DNA of 64,000 nt from Aphodovivens sp036306585 (GTDB taxonomy: Bacteria > Actinomycetota > Coriobacteriia > Coriobacteriales > Eggerthellaceae): assembly GCA_036306585.1 (NCBI GenBank), contig JAXJZF010000007.1:285540-349539 (forward strand), given 5' to 3'. The notes under the pieces are model-generated. The model ran no database searches. It saw nothing but the letters and a program-made list of their open reading frames with translations, and was not told the origin of the DNA. Position 1 is the first letter of the stretch, and each line of letters opens with the position of its first letter. This document shows positions 35,112-43,401 of the stretch, piece after piece. The position numbers and the translations under genes are program-made.

Positions 35112-35918
35112 ATGAAGTTCAAGAAGATGGCTGCCTTCGTCGCGTGCGGCGCTCTGGCAGCGTCCCTGGGCCTGTTCGGCTGCTCCAGCAGCCAGCCTGC
35201 CGAGGAGAGCACCGATGGCGGCAGCTATTCGCTCATCAACGACGGCAAACTGACCATCGCCACCTCGCCCGACTTCCCGCCATTCGAGAACCTCGAAGGC
35301 GACGAGTACGTGGGCTTCGACATCGACCTGGGCAAGGCAATCGCCGAGCAGCTGGGCCTCGAGGCCGAGTTCACCACCATCCAGTTCGACGGCATCGTGC
35401 CCGCCATCCAGGCAGGCGGCCAGGCCGACGTGGGCATCTCCGGCATCACGGTCGACCCCGAGCGCGCCGAGTCCGTCGACTTCACCGATCCGTACTACAT
35501 CGCCGACCAGTCCGTGGCCGTGATGAAGGGCGGCGACGTCACCTCCGACAACGCGGCTGATGCGCTGAATGCCGAGGGCATGATCATCGCCGTGCAGTCC
35601 GGCACCACCGGTGAGACCTTCGCGCAGGAGAACTTCCCGAACGCCACCATCCAGCCCTATGGCAACGCCACCGACTGCTTTGCTGCGATGCAGGCAGGCC
35701 AGGCCAACGCCGTGTGCATGGACAAGGCCGTTGTGGAGCAGATGGTTTCCGACGCTTACACCGATGCCGAGATCGTCATGAATGAGGCGACCGGCGAGGA
35801 GTACGCCGTTGCCGTGTCGAAGGACAACCCCGAGCTGACCGCCGCCATCAACGAGGCAATCGCCGCGCTGCAGGAGGACGGCACCATCGACGACCTCACC
35901 TCCCAGTGGTTGGGCTAA
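35112..35918 (+). CDS. Polar amino-acid ABC transporter binding lipoprotein
   Basis: The 268-residue protein has a Sec lipoprotein signal with lipobox GLFGC (Cys24) and a family 3 solute-binding domain: LTIATSPDFPPFENLEGDEYVGFDIDLGKAIAEQLG, GQADVGISGITVDPERAESVDFTDPYY, and QSGTTGETFAQE. The family binds glutamine, glutamate, arginine, lysine or related amino acids. AAAGGGAA lies before the ATG. A terminator-like hairpin after it (35984-36015) should give more binding protein than permease. The exact ligand is not known. Confidence 0.92.
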   Translation: MKFKKMAAFVACGALAASLGLFGCSSSQPAEESTDGGSYSLINDGKLTIATSPDFPPFENLEGDEYVGFDIDLGKAIAEQLGLEAEFTTIQFDGIVPAIQAGGQADVGISGITVDPERAESVDFTDPYYIADQSVAVMKGGDVTSDNAADALNAEGMIIAVQSGTTGETFAQENFPNATIQPYGNATDCFAAMQAGQANAVCMDKAVVEQMVSDAYTDAEIVMNEATGEEYAVAVSKDNPELTAAINEAIAALQEDGTIDDLTSQWLG

Positions 35919-35983
35919 GGTAGCCTCGTCGGAATTCTTGCCGGCTTCAGCTACGCCAAGAACGATCCATGAGTTCCGCAGAT

Positions 35984-36015
35984 GCCGACCTGGCGATTTT
36001 GCCGGGTCGGCTTTC
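35984..36015 (+). terminator. Partial terminator/attenuator between binding protein and permease
   Basis: GCCGACCTGGC pairs with GCCGGGTCGGC (one T-G wobble) around GATTTT and is followed by TTTCT. It lies inside the operon, 66 nt after the binding-protein stop, where such hairpins reduce downstream expression or protect the upstream message. Confidence 0.65.
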
Positions 36016-36117
36016 TGGCGTAATATAGCCCTTTCGATCCGTCTGCCGACCTGCCGCCGCGGGGCCTCTGCGAAAGAGGATCCGCGGCAGTTGATCGCTT
36101 TTCGAGAAACGAGAGCC

Positions 36118-37560
36118 ATGCAATACGTCCAACAACCGCTCACCACCGGCCACTCGCGTGCCGTCACGTTTGTGATGGCGGCGTTCGCGCTGGTCGTGGC
36201 TGCGTCCCTGGCAATCGGCCTGCTGCCTTCCCAGGCGCTGGCGCTTCAAACCACCGGCTGTTCCGCCCGTCCCAATGACGATGCCGCAGGCAGCAACGAC
36301 ATCCTAGGCGCCACCGAAACGCGCATCCAGTGGGATGCCGAAGTGGCTGAAGGCGAGGGTATAACCGCGGTCACGCTCACGCTGCCGCAGGGCACGACGT
36401 TTTCCACCGAAGACGCCCGCGCCACGCTGCTCACCGGCCCCGACCGCATGGAGCGCAATTATCCCGATGTGGAATTTTCCACGCAGGGGCAGGATTTCAC
36501 CGCGACGTTCGCCGAGCCTATCGTCCAGGAGGGCGAGCTGCGCTTGGAGATCTACGATGTGTTCTTCCCCGCAGCGGGCGGCGACATGCAGGTGACGGGC
36601 TCCTACTCCACCTCCGACGGCGCCACCGCCGACATCTCCGACATCCCCGTCATCGCTGTGGCGGGCGTCGATCCGTTCGAGCAGGCGGGCAACTACCTGG
36701 CCGAACAGGAATGGGTGCAGGCATGGAATTCCAACACGTTCCTCAAGCTGTTCTTGAACCCGGTGCTCCTGGTCACCAGCCTGCCGGTGGTGTTCTGGGG
36801 TTTCCTGCAGGCAATCGCCATCGTTGCGTGCGCGTTTCCTCTTGCCATCCCGCTTGGCTTCGTGCTGTCTCTCATGCGCATGTCGAAATTCCGCGTGCTG
36901 CGCGGCATCGGCACCACGTATGTGAACATTGTGCGCGGCACGCCGCTGTTCCTGCAGATCTACATCGCATTCTTCGGCTTGCCGCTGGCGGGCGTGCAGA
37001 TTCCCACGTTCCCCTTGGGCGTGATCGTGCTGTTCATGAACTCGGGCGCCTACCTGTGCGAGATTTTCCGCGCCGGCATCCAGTCCATTCCCAAAGGGCA
37101 GTTCGAGGCATCGCGCAGCTTGGGTATGAACGGCGCGCAGACCATGCTGTTCGTCATCATCCCGCAGACGGTGCGCCGCGTCATCCCCACCATGACCAGC
37201 GAGTTCATCCTGCTGTATAAGGACACCTCGATGCTTGCTGCCGTGGGTGTCATGGAAATCGTCATGTACGCCAAGACCATCGTGGCGGCTACCGGTTCCA
37301 TCACGCCTTACATCGTGGCGGCGCTGTTCTACCTGGTTATCACGTTGCCGCTGGCGAAGGTCGTCGGCAAGCTGGAGATGCGCCTGGCCGGCAACGACAC
37401 CGGAGCCTCGTCCAAGAAGAAGCGCAAGAAGGACAGGAAGCGCGGCCTGGTGCGCGACATGGCGCAGCGGCCCGCCGCCGAGACGCGCGACGCTGCCGAT
37501 GCTGCGCGCGGAGCATCCGACAATGCGGGCATCACGCCCGAGCAGATGTCCAGCCTGTAA
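36118..37560 (+). CDS. Amino-acid ABC permease with an exported N-terminal domain
   Basis: The 480-residue protein is about twice the length of a usual HisM/GlnP permease. Residues 15-42 look like a signal peptide or first helix (ending SQALA). Residues 43-190 form a beta-rich, acidic, helix-free domain (for example ITAVTLTLPQGTTFSTEDA). The permease proper covers residues 205-425, with five helices, YVNIVRGTPLFLQIYIAFF, and the EAA loop FEASRSLGMNGAQTMLFVIIPQ. The C-terminus is a basic, disordered tail (SKKKRKKDRKRG). The exported domain would face the binding protein. The ATPase gene follows after 15 nt. Confidence 0.88.
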   Translation: MQYVQQPLTTGHSRAVTFVMAAFALVVAASLAIGLLPSQALALQTTGCSARPNDDAAGSNDILGATETRIQWDAEVAEGEGITAVTLTLPQGTTFSTEDARATLLTGPDRMERNYPDVEFSTQGQDFTATFAEPIVQEGELRLEIYDVFFPAAGGDMQVTGSYSTSDGATADISDIPVIAVAGVDPFEQAGNYLAEQEWVQAWNSNTFLKLFLNPVLLVTSLPVVFWGFLQAIAIVACAFPLAIPLGFVLSLMRMSKFRVLRGIGTTYVNIVRGTPLFLQIYIAFFGLPLAGVQIPTFPLGVIVLFMNSGAYLCEIFRAGIQSIPKGQFEASRSLGMNGAQTMLFVIIPQTVRRVIPTMTSEFILLYKDTSMLAAVGVMEIVMYAKTIVAATGSITPYIVAALFYLVITLPLAKVVGKLEMRLAGNDTGASSKKKRKKDRKRGLVRDMAQRPAAETRDAADAARGASDNAGITPEQMSSL

Positions 37561-37575
37561 GGGGAAGGTGCCGAA

Positions 37576-38424
37576 ATGACCGAAGATCAAACCAAGCAAA
37601 CGGCCCCGGAAGGCTGCACTATCGGAAAACCCGCCGACGGCATCCAGCACGATGCCCCCGTCCACGTGGAGGAGGAGCGCAAGCAGGCGGGCGAGCAGCC
37701 TATCGTGCGCATCCGCGACCTGCGTAAGAGCTTTGACGATCTGGTGGTCCTGCGCGGGGTGGATCTGGACGTCTTCCGCGGCGAAGTGGTGGTCATCCTG
37801 GGCCCGTCCGGCTCGGGCAAATCCACCATGCTGCGCTGCATCAATCGCTTGGAGCAGCCCACCGGCGGCAAGATCTTCTTCGAGGACATCGAGATCACCG
37901 CGAAGGACACCGACATCAACAAGGTGCGCGCCAAAGTGGGCATGGTGTTCCAGAACTTCAACCTATTCCCGCACCTCACGGCTAAGAAGAACGTGATGCT
38001 TGCGCAGACCAAGGTGCTGAAGCGCTCCAAGGAGGAGGCCGAGAAGATCGCCATCGAGCAGCTCGAGCGCGTAGGTTTGGGGGAGCGCGTGGATTACAAG
38101 CCCAGCCAGCTTTCCGGCGGCCAGCAGCAGCGCGTTGCCATCGCGCGCGCCCTGGCAATGAATCCGCACGTGATGCTGTTCGACGAGGCCACCAGCGCGC
38201 TCGACCCCGAGCTGGTGCGCGATGTGCTCAACGTCATGAAGGAGCTTGCGCGCGAGGGCATGACCATGATCGTGGTCACCCACGAGATGGGCTTCGCCCG
38301 CGACGTTGCCGACCGCGTGGTGTTCATGGATGGCGGCGTCATCGTCGAGCAGGGCACCCCCGATGAGGTGTTCGACAACCCTCAGTCCGAGCGCACGAAG
38401 GACTTCCTGGGGCATATCTCGTAG
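37576..38424 (+). CDS. Amino-acid ABC transporter ATPase (GlnQ/HisP-like)
   Basis: The 282-residue protein has Walker A LGPSGSGKST, Q-loop VFQNFNLFPHL, signature LSGGQQQR, Walker B VMLFDEATSALDPE and H-loop VVTHEMGFA. The pattern, with MxRxINxLE after Walker A, is that of polar amino-acid importers. It has a polar N-terminal extension of about 40 residues. AAGGGGAAGG precedes the ATG. It closes the operon and is followed by a terminator. Confidence 0.94.
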   Translation: MTEDQTKQTAPEGCTIGKPADGIQHDAPVHVEEERKQAGEQPIVRIRDLRKSFDDLVVLRGVDLDVFRGEVVVILGPSGSGKSTMLRCINRLEQPTGGKIFFEDIEITAKDTDINKVRAKVGMVFQNFNLFPHLTAKKNVMLAQTKVLKRSKEEAEKIAIEQLERVGLGERVDYKPSQLSGGQQQRVAIARALAMNPHVMLFDEATSALDPELVRDVLNVMKELAREGMTMIVVTHEMGFARDVADRVVFMDGGVIVEQGTPDEVFDNPQSERTKDFLGHIS

Positions 38425-38467
38425 CCAATGATCCGGTGCGGGCGGCGGTTTCCGGAATGCGATGCGG

Positions 38468-38516
38468 CGAGGGCTGCTGGAGGATGCTCGATCCTTCGGC
38501 AGCCCTCGTTTCGTTT
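38468..38516 (+). terminator. Terminator after the amino-acid ABC operon
   Basis: CGAGGGCTGC pairs with GCAGCCCTCG around a 21-nt loop and is followed by TTTCGTTTCC. Confidence 0.75.
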
Positions 38517-38655
38517 CCTGCCACGGTGCATGGGGCTCCCGTCGAGATCGGACCAAAGTCACTCCAGCGCTCTACTGCGGTGATGAGGCGACAGACCGCT
38601 CCTTCCGGCAGAACGCCCGCTGTCGGGAAATCGACCCGCCCCCGCATCTTGAGGG

Positions 38656-38679
38656 CGCTATAGTTCGTTTGTCATAGCG
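38656..38679 (+). promoter_or_regulatory. TATAGT -10 inside a CGCTAT-N12-ATAGCG dyad
   Basis: The inverted repeat overlaps the -10 hexamer TATAGT at 38659-38664. The arrangement suits a repressor site for the binding-protein gene downstream. The regulator is unknown. Confidence 0.4.
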
Positions 38680-38822
38680 ACGATGCTTCTGCTCGTATCG
38701 AATCGTTGCCCTTTCGGCTGTTCTGCGTGGCCGATCTTTCCGTAAACCATATATGTGCTGTCGGCCTTCGGTGTCTGCGGAGGTTGGTCGGCATGCGCTT
38801 TCTTTCAAAGAGGAGGGCTTTC

Positions 38823-40451
38823 ATGTCTCAAAATGCACCTGTAGTGGATCGTCGTGCGTTCATCGGGCTGATCGGGGCGGCGGCGGCCGGTTTCGGCCTG
38901 ACGGGCATGGCGGGATGCAGCAGTCAGTCCGGATCGTCTTCCGGGGATGATGGCGCGTCTTCGATTGCCGAATCCATTACCTATGCGCAGGATGCCGACC
39001 CAACTGCGCTTGATCCTGCCTTCTTCGACGATGGCGAATCCTGCAAGGTTTCTTGCAATATCTACGAGGGGCTTTACCGCTACGCGGAAACGGACACCAC
39101 CGTGGAGCCCTGTCTGGCCACCGAGCTTCCCGACATAAGCGAGGATGGGCTTGTCTACACCATTCCCCTTCGCGACGGCGTGGTGTTCCATGATGGGACG
39201 CCTTTCAATGCCGAGGCTGCTAAAAAATCCATGGAACGCCAGCTTGAGCCAAATCGCACTTCCGACATGCTGTATGCGTCGTTTGTATACGGCTCTGCCG
39301 AAGACGGCACGGGCGTGGAATCGGTGGAAGCCGTCGACGACTTGACGCTGCGCATCACCCTGCGCGCTCCATCGACGCCGTTTCTCAAGAATCTCGCGAT
39401 GATGCTGGGCGCCCCCATCGTCTCCCCTACGGCGCTTGATGCCGCACCGAACCAGAACATCACCGACAATCCGTGCGGCACCGGCCCTTACAAGTTCGAG
39501 TCGTGGGACCCGTCGAGCTCCGTTATCATCAGCGCCAACGAGGATTATTGGGATACGGAGAACATGCCCAAGACGAAAACCGTCGTTTTCCGCACCATTC
39601 CCGAGGTCAATACGCGCGTGCAGGCGCTCATCAACGGTGAAGTGGACATCATCGATGGCATAACGCAGTCCGATGCCGACACGCTTGTGGAAAACGGGTG
39701 CGAACTGTTTGCCGAAGACGGGATGACGGTAAGCTACATGGCCTTTAACATGACCAGCCCCATCTGCGCCGATAAAGACGTACGTCGGGCTCTTTCCCAA
39801 GCGGTGAATGTAGAGGAGCTGGTGGAGACCATCTATGGCGAGTATGCAACGGTGGCGAATTCGGTTATGCCGTTGTGGATGGCCCCGTATGCAGCCGACG
39901 TGAAGCAGACTTCCTACGATCCCGATGCTGCGCGGCAAACGCTTGCCGAACGAGGCGTGACCTCCTTGAAATGCATCACCTACACCAATGCGCGCCAGTA
40001 TAATTCGCAGGGAGGCGAGACGCTAGCGAACATCGTCCAGGGTTATTTTGCCGAAGTGGGAGTGCAGATGGACATCGAAGCATACGATTGGGCCACCTAT
40101 CGAACGATGCTCGGCTCCGGAGATTTCGATATCTGCTTTTACGGCTGGACGGGCGATAACGGCGATCCCGACAACTTCATGAACGCGCTATCCGATCAGA
40201 GTCGCACGATGAATGTGGGATTGTGGCAGAATGACGAGTACGATGAGCTTATCCGCCAAGGCCTCTCGATGCCCGATGGAGACGATCGCGACAAGGTATA
40301 TCTGCGATGCGAGGAGATCGTGGCAGAGGAGATTCCGTGGATGCTGATCAGCCACTCGAAGAATCTGTGTGCCCATAGCACCCAGGTGGAGAACTTCCGC
40401 TACCATCCCACCGGCGCTGTGTTCATGAAGGGCGTTGCGAAGCGAGCCTAG
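38823..40451 (+). CDS. Family 5 solute-binding lipoprotein (peptide type), Tat signal, orphan
   Basis: The 542-residue protein has a Tat-type signal (DRRAFIGLIGAAAAG) and lipobox MAGC (Cys32). The body is the DppA/OppA type: PTALDPAFFDDGESCKVSCNIYEGL, YTIPLRDGVVFHDGTPFNAEA, NPCGTGPYKFESW, NEDYW and FDICFYGWTGDNGDPDNFM. Such proteins bind di- or oligopeptides, nickel chelates or haem. No dpp permease or ATPase gene is next to it: the neighbours are a terminator upstream and the DUF2148 gene downstream. GAGGAGGG precedes the ATG. It must share a transporter coded elsewhere or act as a sensor. Confidence 0.9.
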   Translation: MSQNAPVVDRRAFIGLIGAAAAGFGLTGMAGCSSQSGSSSGDDGASSIAESITYAQDADPTALDPAFFDDGESCKVSCNIYEGLYRYAETDTTVEPCLATELPDISEDGLVYTIPLRDGVVFHDGTPFNAEAAKKSMERQLEPNRTSDMLYASFVYGSAEDGTGVESVEAVDDLTLRITLRAPSTPFLKNLAMMLGAPIVSPTALDAAPNQNITDNPCGTGPYKFESWDPSSSVIISANEDYWDTENMPKTKTVVFRTIPEVNTRVQALINGEVDIIDGITQSDADTLVENGCELFAEDGMTVSYMAFNMTSPICADKDVRRALSQAVNVEELVETIYGEYATVANSVMPLWMAPYAADVKQTSYDPDAARQTLAERGVTSLKCITYTNARQYNSQGGETLANIVQGYFAEVGVQMDIEAYDWATYRTMLGSGDFDICFYGWTGDNGDPDNFMNALSDQSRTMNVGLWQNDEYDELIRQGLSMPDGDDRDKVYLRCEEIVAEEIPWMLISHSKNLCAHSTQVENFRYHPTGAVFMKGVAKRA

Positions 40452-40471
40452 GCACGGTTCATGTGGAATCA

Positions 40472-40508
40472 CGCATTTGCCGACGGCGTTCCGCTGCCGG
40501 CAAATGCG
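40472..40508 (+). terminator. Hairpin after the orphan binding protein
   Basis: CGCATTTGCCG pairs perfectly with CGGCAAATGCG around a 15-nt loop, 20 nt after the stop. No T-run follows, so termination strength is uncertain. Confidence 0.55.
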
Positions 40509-40565
40509 CAGCTGGCGTAAAGCGGCGTATGGCGGCAATGCGGCGTATCGAGAACGAGGTGAAAC

Positions 40566-41102
40566 ATGATAGTCAACGAGCGGGACAACCGCGAGAAGCA
40601 GGCGCTTGATATCGCGGAGAAGATGATGGTGGCGGCGCGCACGGCGCCGAAGGGCAAGGGCGTCGACATCATCGAATGCGCCGTGGCTACCGGCGACGAT
40701 AAGCAGCGCATCGCCGATGAGATGCGCGTCGTGTCCGAGGAGACGGGCTACAAGTTCTTCCTGCGCGACGCGAACAACGTGGAGGCTGCGCAGTGCGTGA
40801 TGCTGGTGGGCACGCGAGAGCATGCCCAGGGCCTCAACTGCGGCCATTGCGGTTACAGCACATGCGCCGGCCGTGCCGAGGGAGTGCCGTGCGCCATCAA
40901 CAGCGTGGATGTGGGCATTGCGCTGGGCAGCGCCTGCTCGAAGGCGGCCGATTTCCGCGTGGATACGCGCATCATGTTCTCGGCAGGCTTGGCCGCGCAG
41001 CGCCTAGGCATCTTGGGTGAGGCGAAGCAGGTGTACGCCATCCCCGTGAGCATCGCCTCGAAAAGCCCCTTCTATGACCGTAAGAACCCGGTGAAGAAGT
41101 AG
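40566..41102 (+). CDS. DUF2148 ferredoxin-domain protein
   Basis: The 178-residue protein starts MIVNERDNREKQALDIAEKMM and has AARTAPKGKGVD. The Cys cluster is CGHCGYSTCAGR, then VPCAINSVDVGIALGSACSKAAD. This matches DUF2148, a family thought to bind an iron-sulphur cluster and common in strict anaerobes. The biochemical role is not known. GAGGTG precedes the ATG. A strong terminator follows. Confidence 0.9.
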   Translation: MIVNERDNREKQALDIAEKMMVAARTAPKGKGVDIIECAVATGDDKQRIADEMRVVSEETGYKFFLRDANNVEAAQCVMLVGTREHAQGLNCGHCGYSTCAGRAEGVPCAINSVDVGIALGSACSKAADFRVDTRIMFSAGLAAQRLGILGEAKQVYAIPVSIASKSPFYDRKNPVKK

Positions 41103-41155
41103 CTTCGGCAGCGAAACTCTCCGGAAGCCGATCCGAACCTTCAAGAAACCAGCGA

Positions 41156-41187
41156 AGCGCGCGGACTTTGATCCGCGCGCTTTTTTT
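41156..41187 (+). terminator. Terminator after the DUF2148 gene
   Basis: AGCGCGCGGA pairs with TCCGCGCGCT around a 6-nt loop and runs into seven T. Confidence 0.92.
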
Positions 41188-41326
41188 CGTGCGTTCTCCC
41201 GTGGCGGCTCTATTTCTTTCACGATATAGTGCGAACTGAAAATAACGCAATATGTGAATAATTCAAAAACAGTATATAACCTGCGAAAATATAGCAGTTA
41301 TGAAGGTTAAATGAATAATCCGGAAA

Positions 41327-41360
41327 GCTTATTAAGCACTCGGATAAATCGCCGTATAGT
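41327..41360 (+). promoter_or_regulatory. marR promoter with overlapping palindrome
   Basis: GCTTATTAAGC (5-1-5 perfect palindrome, 41327-41337) covers the -35 position of a promoter whose -10 is TATAGT at 41355-41360. This suggests that the MarR protein represses its own gene. Confidence 0.5.
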
Positions 41361-41401
41361 GCCTCATCGTCAGAATCGATTACGAAGAAAGAGGACACAC
41401 T

Positions 41402-41881
41402 ATGAACGAAGCAGCTGCAACGCTGGCGCAACTGAAGAAGGCCAGCAAGCTCACCCGCCTGGCATTCCACAAGATGGGCCCCAAAAGCTACAAGCGCGGC
41501 CAGGGTGCGCTGATGAAGGCCCTGCTCGAGCATGACGGCACCACCCAGCGCGAGCTGGTGGGCATTCTGGGTTGCGATCGCGGCACCCTGAAGGACATCG
41601 TGAAAAAGGCCCAGCGCAACGGCTACGTGACCATTGGCGACCATGCCGACAAGCGCACCTACACCGTCAGCCTCACCGAGGAGGGCCGGGCCATCGCCGA
41701 GAAGCGCGCCGCCGCCAACGACAAGACCGCTGAGGAAGTCCTGAGCTGCCTGTCCGCCGAAGAGGTCGATCAGCTCAACGCCATCACCGAAAAGCTCATC
41801 CTGTCGCTGAAGGACAAGGGCGTCAACGGCAAGAAAAAGGGCCGCAAGGCTCATCGCCACGGCTGCTGCTGCCATCGCTAG
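41402..41881 (+). CDS. MarR-family regulator with a Cys/His tail
   Basis: The 159-residue protein has a winged-helix domain (KALLEHDGTTQRELVGILGCDRGTLKDIV, then NGYVTIGDHADKRTYTVSLTEEG). The dimer helices follow (VDQLNAITEKLILSLKD). The C-terminus is Lys-rich and ends in HRHGCCCHR, a possible metal-binding tail. GAAAGAGGA precedes the ATG. It is alone between two terminators, so its target may be only itself or distant genes. Confidence 0.85.
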   Translation: MNEAAATLAQLKKASKLTRLAFHKMGPKSYKRGQGALMKALLEHDGTTQRELVGILGCDRGTLKDIVKKAQRNGYVTIGDHADKRTYTVSLTEEGRAIAEKRAAANDKTAEEVLSCLSAEEVDQLNAITEKLILSLKDKGVNGKKKGRKAHRHGCCCHR

Positions 41882-41930
41882 GCCGCGCCGGCGCCAACTG
41901 TGCGCCGTGCCCCACGTTAGGATGGCGTTA

Positions 41931-41965
41931 AAGCCCGGCCCCCATGCAGGGGCCGGGCTTTTTTT
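41931..41965 (+). terminator. Terminator after marR
   Basis: AAGCCCGGCCCC pairs perfectly with GGGGCCGGGCTT around a 6-nt loop, followed by a T-run of seven. Confidence 0.93.
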
Positions 41966-42042
41966 GTGCCATAATCGGGCGATACGGCCGCTTGCATGCG
42001 GCTGTCTTCCATATGAGATGAAAAAGGGAAGGGGACTGAAGC

Positions 42043-43230
42043 ATGATCAACGAAAGGATGCTGGCTCTGGGCAACGAGCCTTCCGCCATCCGCGAGCTGT
42101 TCGCCTACGGTTTGGCCCGTAAGGCCGAGATCGGGGAGGACAAGGTGTTCGACTTCAGCTTGGGTAACCCCTCGGTTCCCGCTCCGCAGGAAGTGACGCA
42201 GGCTATCGCCGACGCGTTGTCCGAGCCCGCCTGCCAGTTGCATGGCTACACCCCCGCGCAGGGCACCCCCGCTGTGCGCCAGGCCATCGCCGCCAGCATC
42301 CGGAAACGCTACGGCGCACAGGCTTCAGCCGATCACATCTACATGACCGCCGGCGCTGCCGCGGGTCTGGCGATCTCGCTTGCCGCCATCACGCGTCCCG
42401 GCGACGAGGTGATCGTGCTCACCCCCTATTTCCCTGAGTACAAGGTGTTCATCGAGAGCGCTGGCTGCACTTGCGTGGAAGTGCCTGCCCGCCCGTCCGA
42501 CTTCCAGCCCGATGTGCCCGCCATCGCCGCGGCCATTACCGAGCGCACATCTGCCGTCATCATCGATTCGCCCAACAACCCTACCGGCGCGGTGTACGGC
42601 AGCGAGGTGCTGGGGCAGTTGGCGGCTGCCCTTCAGCAGCGCGAGCAGGAGCTTGGCACCCGCATCTACCTCATCAGCGATGAGCCGTACCGCGAGATCA
42701 CCTACGGTGCCGAGGTCCCCTGGGTACCGTCCATCTACCCGCGCACCATCGTGTGCTATTCGTACTCCAAGTCGTTGTCGCTGCCCGGTGAGCGCATCGG
42801 CTGGCTGTTCGCTGCCGACCAGATGGGCGGCCAGGAAGCCGCGGATGTGTACGCCGCCATCTGCGGCGCGGGACGCGCGCTGGGCTTCGTATGCGCGCCG
42901 GCGCTGTTCCAGCGCGTGGTCGAGCGCTGCGTCGACGTTCCCAGCGACGTTGCCGCCTACGCCGCCAACCGCCAGCTGCTCACCGAGGGCCTGTCGCGCC
43001 TGGGTTACGAGTACGTGGAGCCCGAGGGCGCGTTCTACCTGTGGGTGCGCGCGCTTGAGCCCGACGCCCAGGCGTTCGCCGACCGTGCAAGGCAGCACGA
43101 GCTGCTGCTGGTGCCCTCCGACAGCTTCGGCGTGACCGGCTGGGTGCGCATCGGCTACTGCGTGGATGCCGACGTCATCCGCAACAGCATGCCCGCCTTC
43201 GAGGCGCTGGCAAAGGAATATCGCGGCTAG
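42043..43230 (+). CDS. Class I/II pyridoxal-phosphate aminotransferase
   Basis: The 395-residue protein has the fold-type I motifs: FDFSLGNPSVPAP, HGYTPAQGTPAVRQAIA, IIDSPNNPTGAVY, SDEPYREITY and the PLP lysine in CYSYSKSLSLPGERIGWLFA. EGAFYLWVRA and VRIGYC near the C-terminus include the carboxylate-binding Arg. It would transfer amino groups between an amino acid (aspartate, aromatic or similar) and a keto acid. AAGGGGA precedes the ATG. It is monocistronic with a terminator. Confidence 0.9.
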   Translation: MINERMLALGNEPSAIRELFAYGLARKAEIGEDKVFDFSLGNPSVPAPQEVTQAIADALSEPACQLHGYTPAQGTPAVRQAIAASIRKRYGAQASADHIYMTAGAAAGLAISLAAITRPGDEVIVLTPYFPEYKVFIESAGCTCVEVPARPSDFQPDVPAIAAAITERTSAVIIDSPNNPTGAVYGSEVLGQLAAALQQREQELGTRIYLISDEPYREITYGAEVPWVPSIYPRTIVCYSYSKSLSLPGERIGWLFAADQMGGQEAADVYAAICGAGRALGFVCAPALFQRVVERCVDVPSDVAAYAANRQLLTEGLSRLGYEYVEPEGAFYLWVRALEPDAQAFADRARQHELLLVPSDSFGVTGWVRIGYCVDADVIRNSMPAFEALAKEYRG

Positions 43231-43262
43231 CAGCGCACGCACGCGATGAAAAGCGACGATCG

Positions 43263-43290
43263 AAGGGGCGGCTTGCGGGCCGCCCCTTTC
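43263..43290 (+). terminator. Terminator after the aminotransferase gene
   Basis: AAGGGGCGGC pairs with GCCGCCCCTT around a 6-nt loop, followed by TCG with a short T-run formed by the stem end. It is 32 nt after the stop. Confidence 0.75.
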
Positions 43291-43401
43291 GCGTGCGGTG
43301 CGGTTCCGCGTGATGAGGGCGTCCATCTGTCGTAAAATAAAAAAGTTAGAGCAAAATTCGGGAAACGCCGCGAAACCGCAATGTCGAAGGAAGGGTGCAC
43401 G

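Larger units (their letters stand above)
38425..38822. other. 398-bp spacer before the orphan family-5 binding protein
   Basis: It holds a terminator (38468-38516) and a promoter-operator region near 38656-38679. The remaining leader of about 150 nt shows no riboswitch I recognise and no gene. Confidence 0.55.
41103..41401. other. AT-rich spacer before the MarR gene
   Basis: After the terminator at 41156-41187 the DNA becomes clearly AT-rich to about 41370, in contrast to all flanking genes. It holds the palindrome at 41327 and the promoter -10 at 41355. No gene is seen. Confidence 0.6.

Noticed and set aside
36304..37665. 453-codon minus-strand frame opposite the amino-acid permease
   Set aside because: It has shadow-type composition (His, Gln, Arg, Gly) and no domain, and it overlaps the permease motifs.
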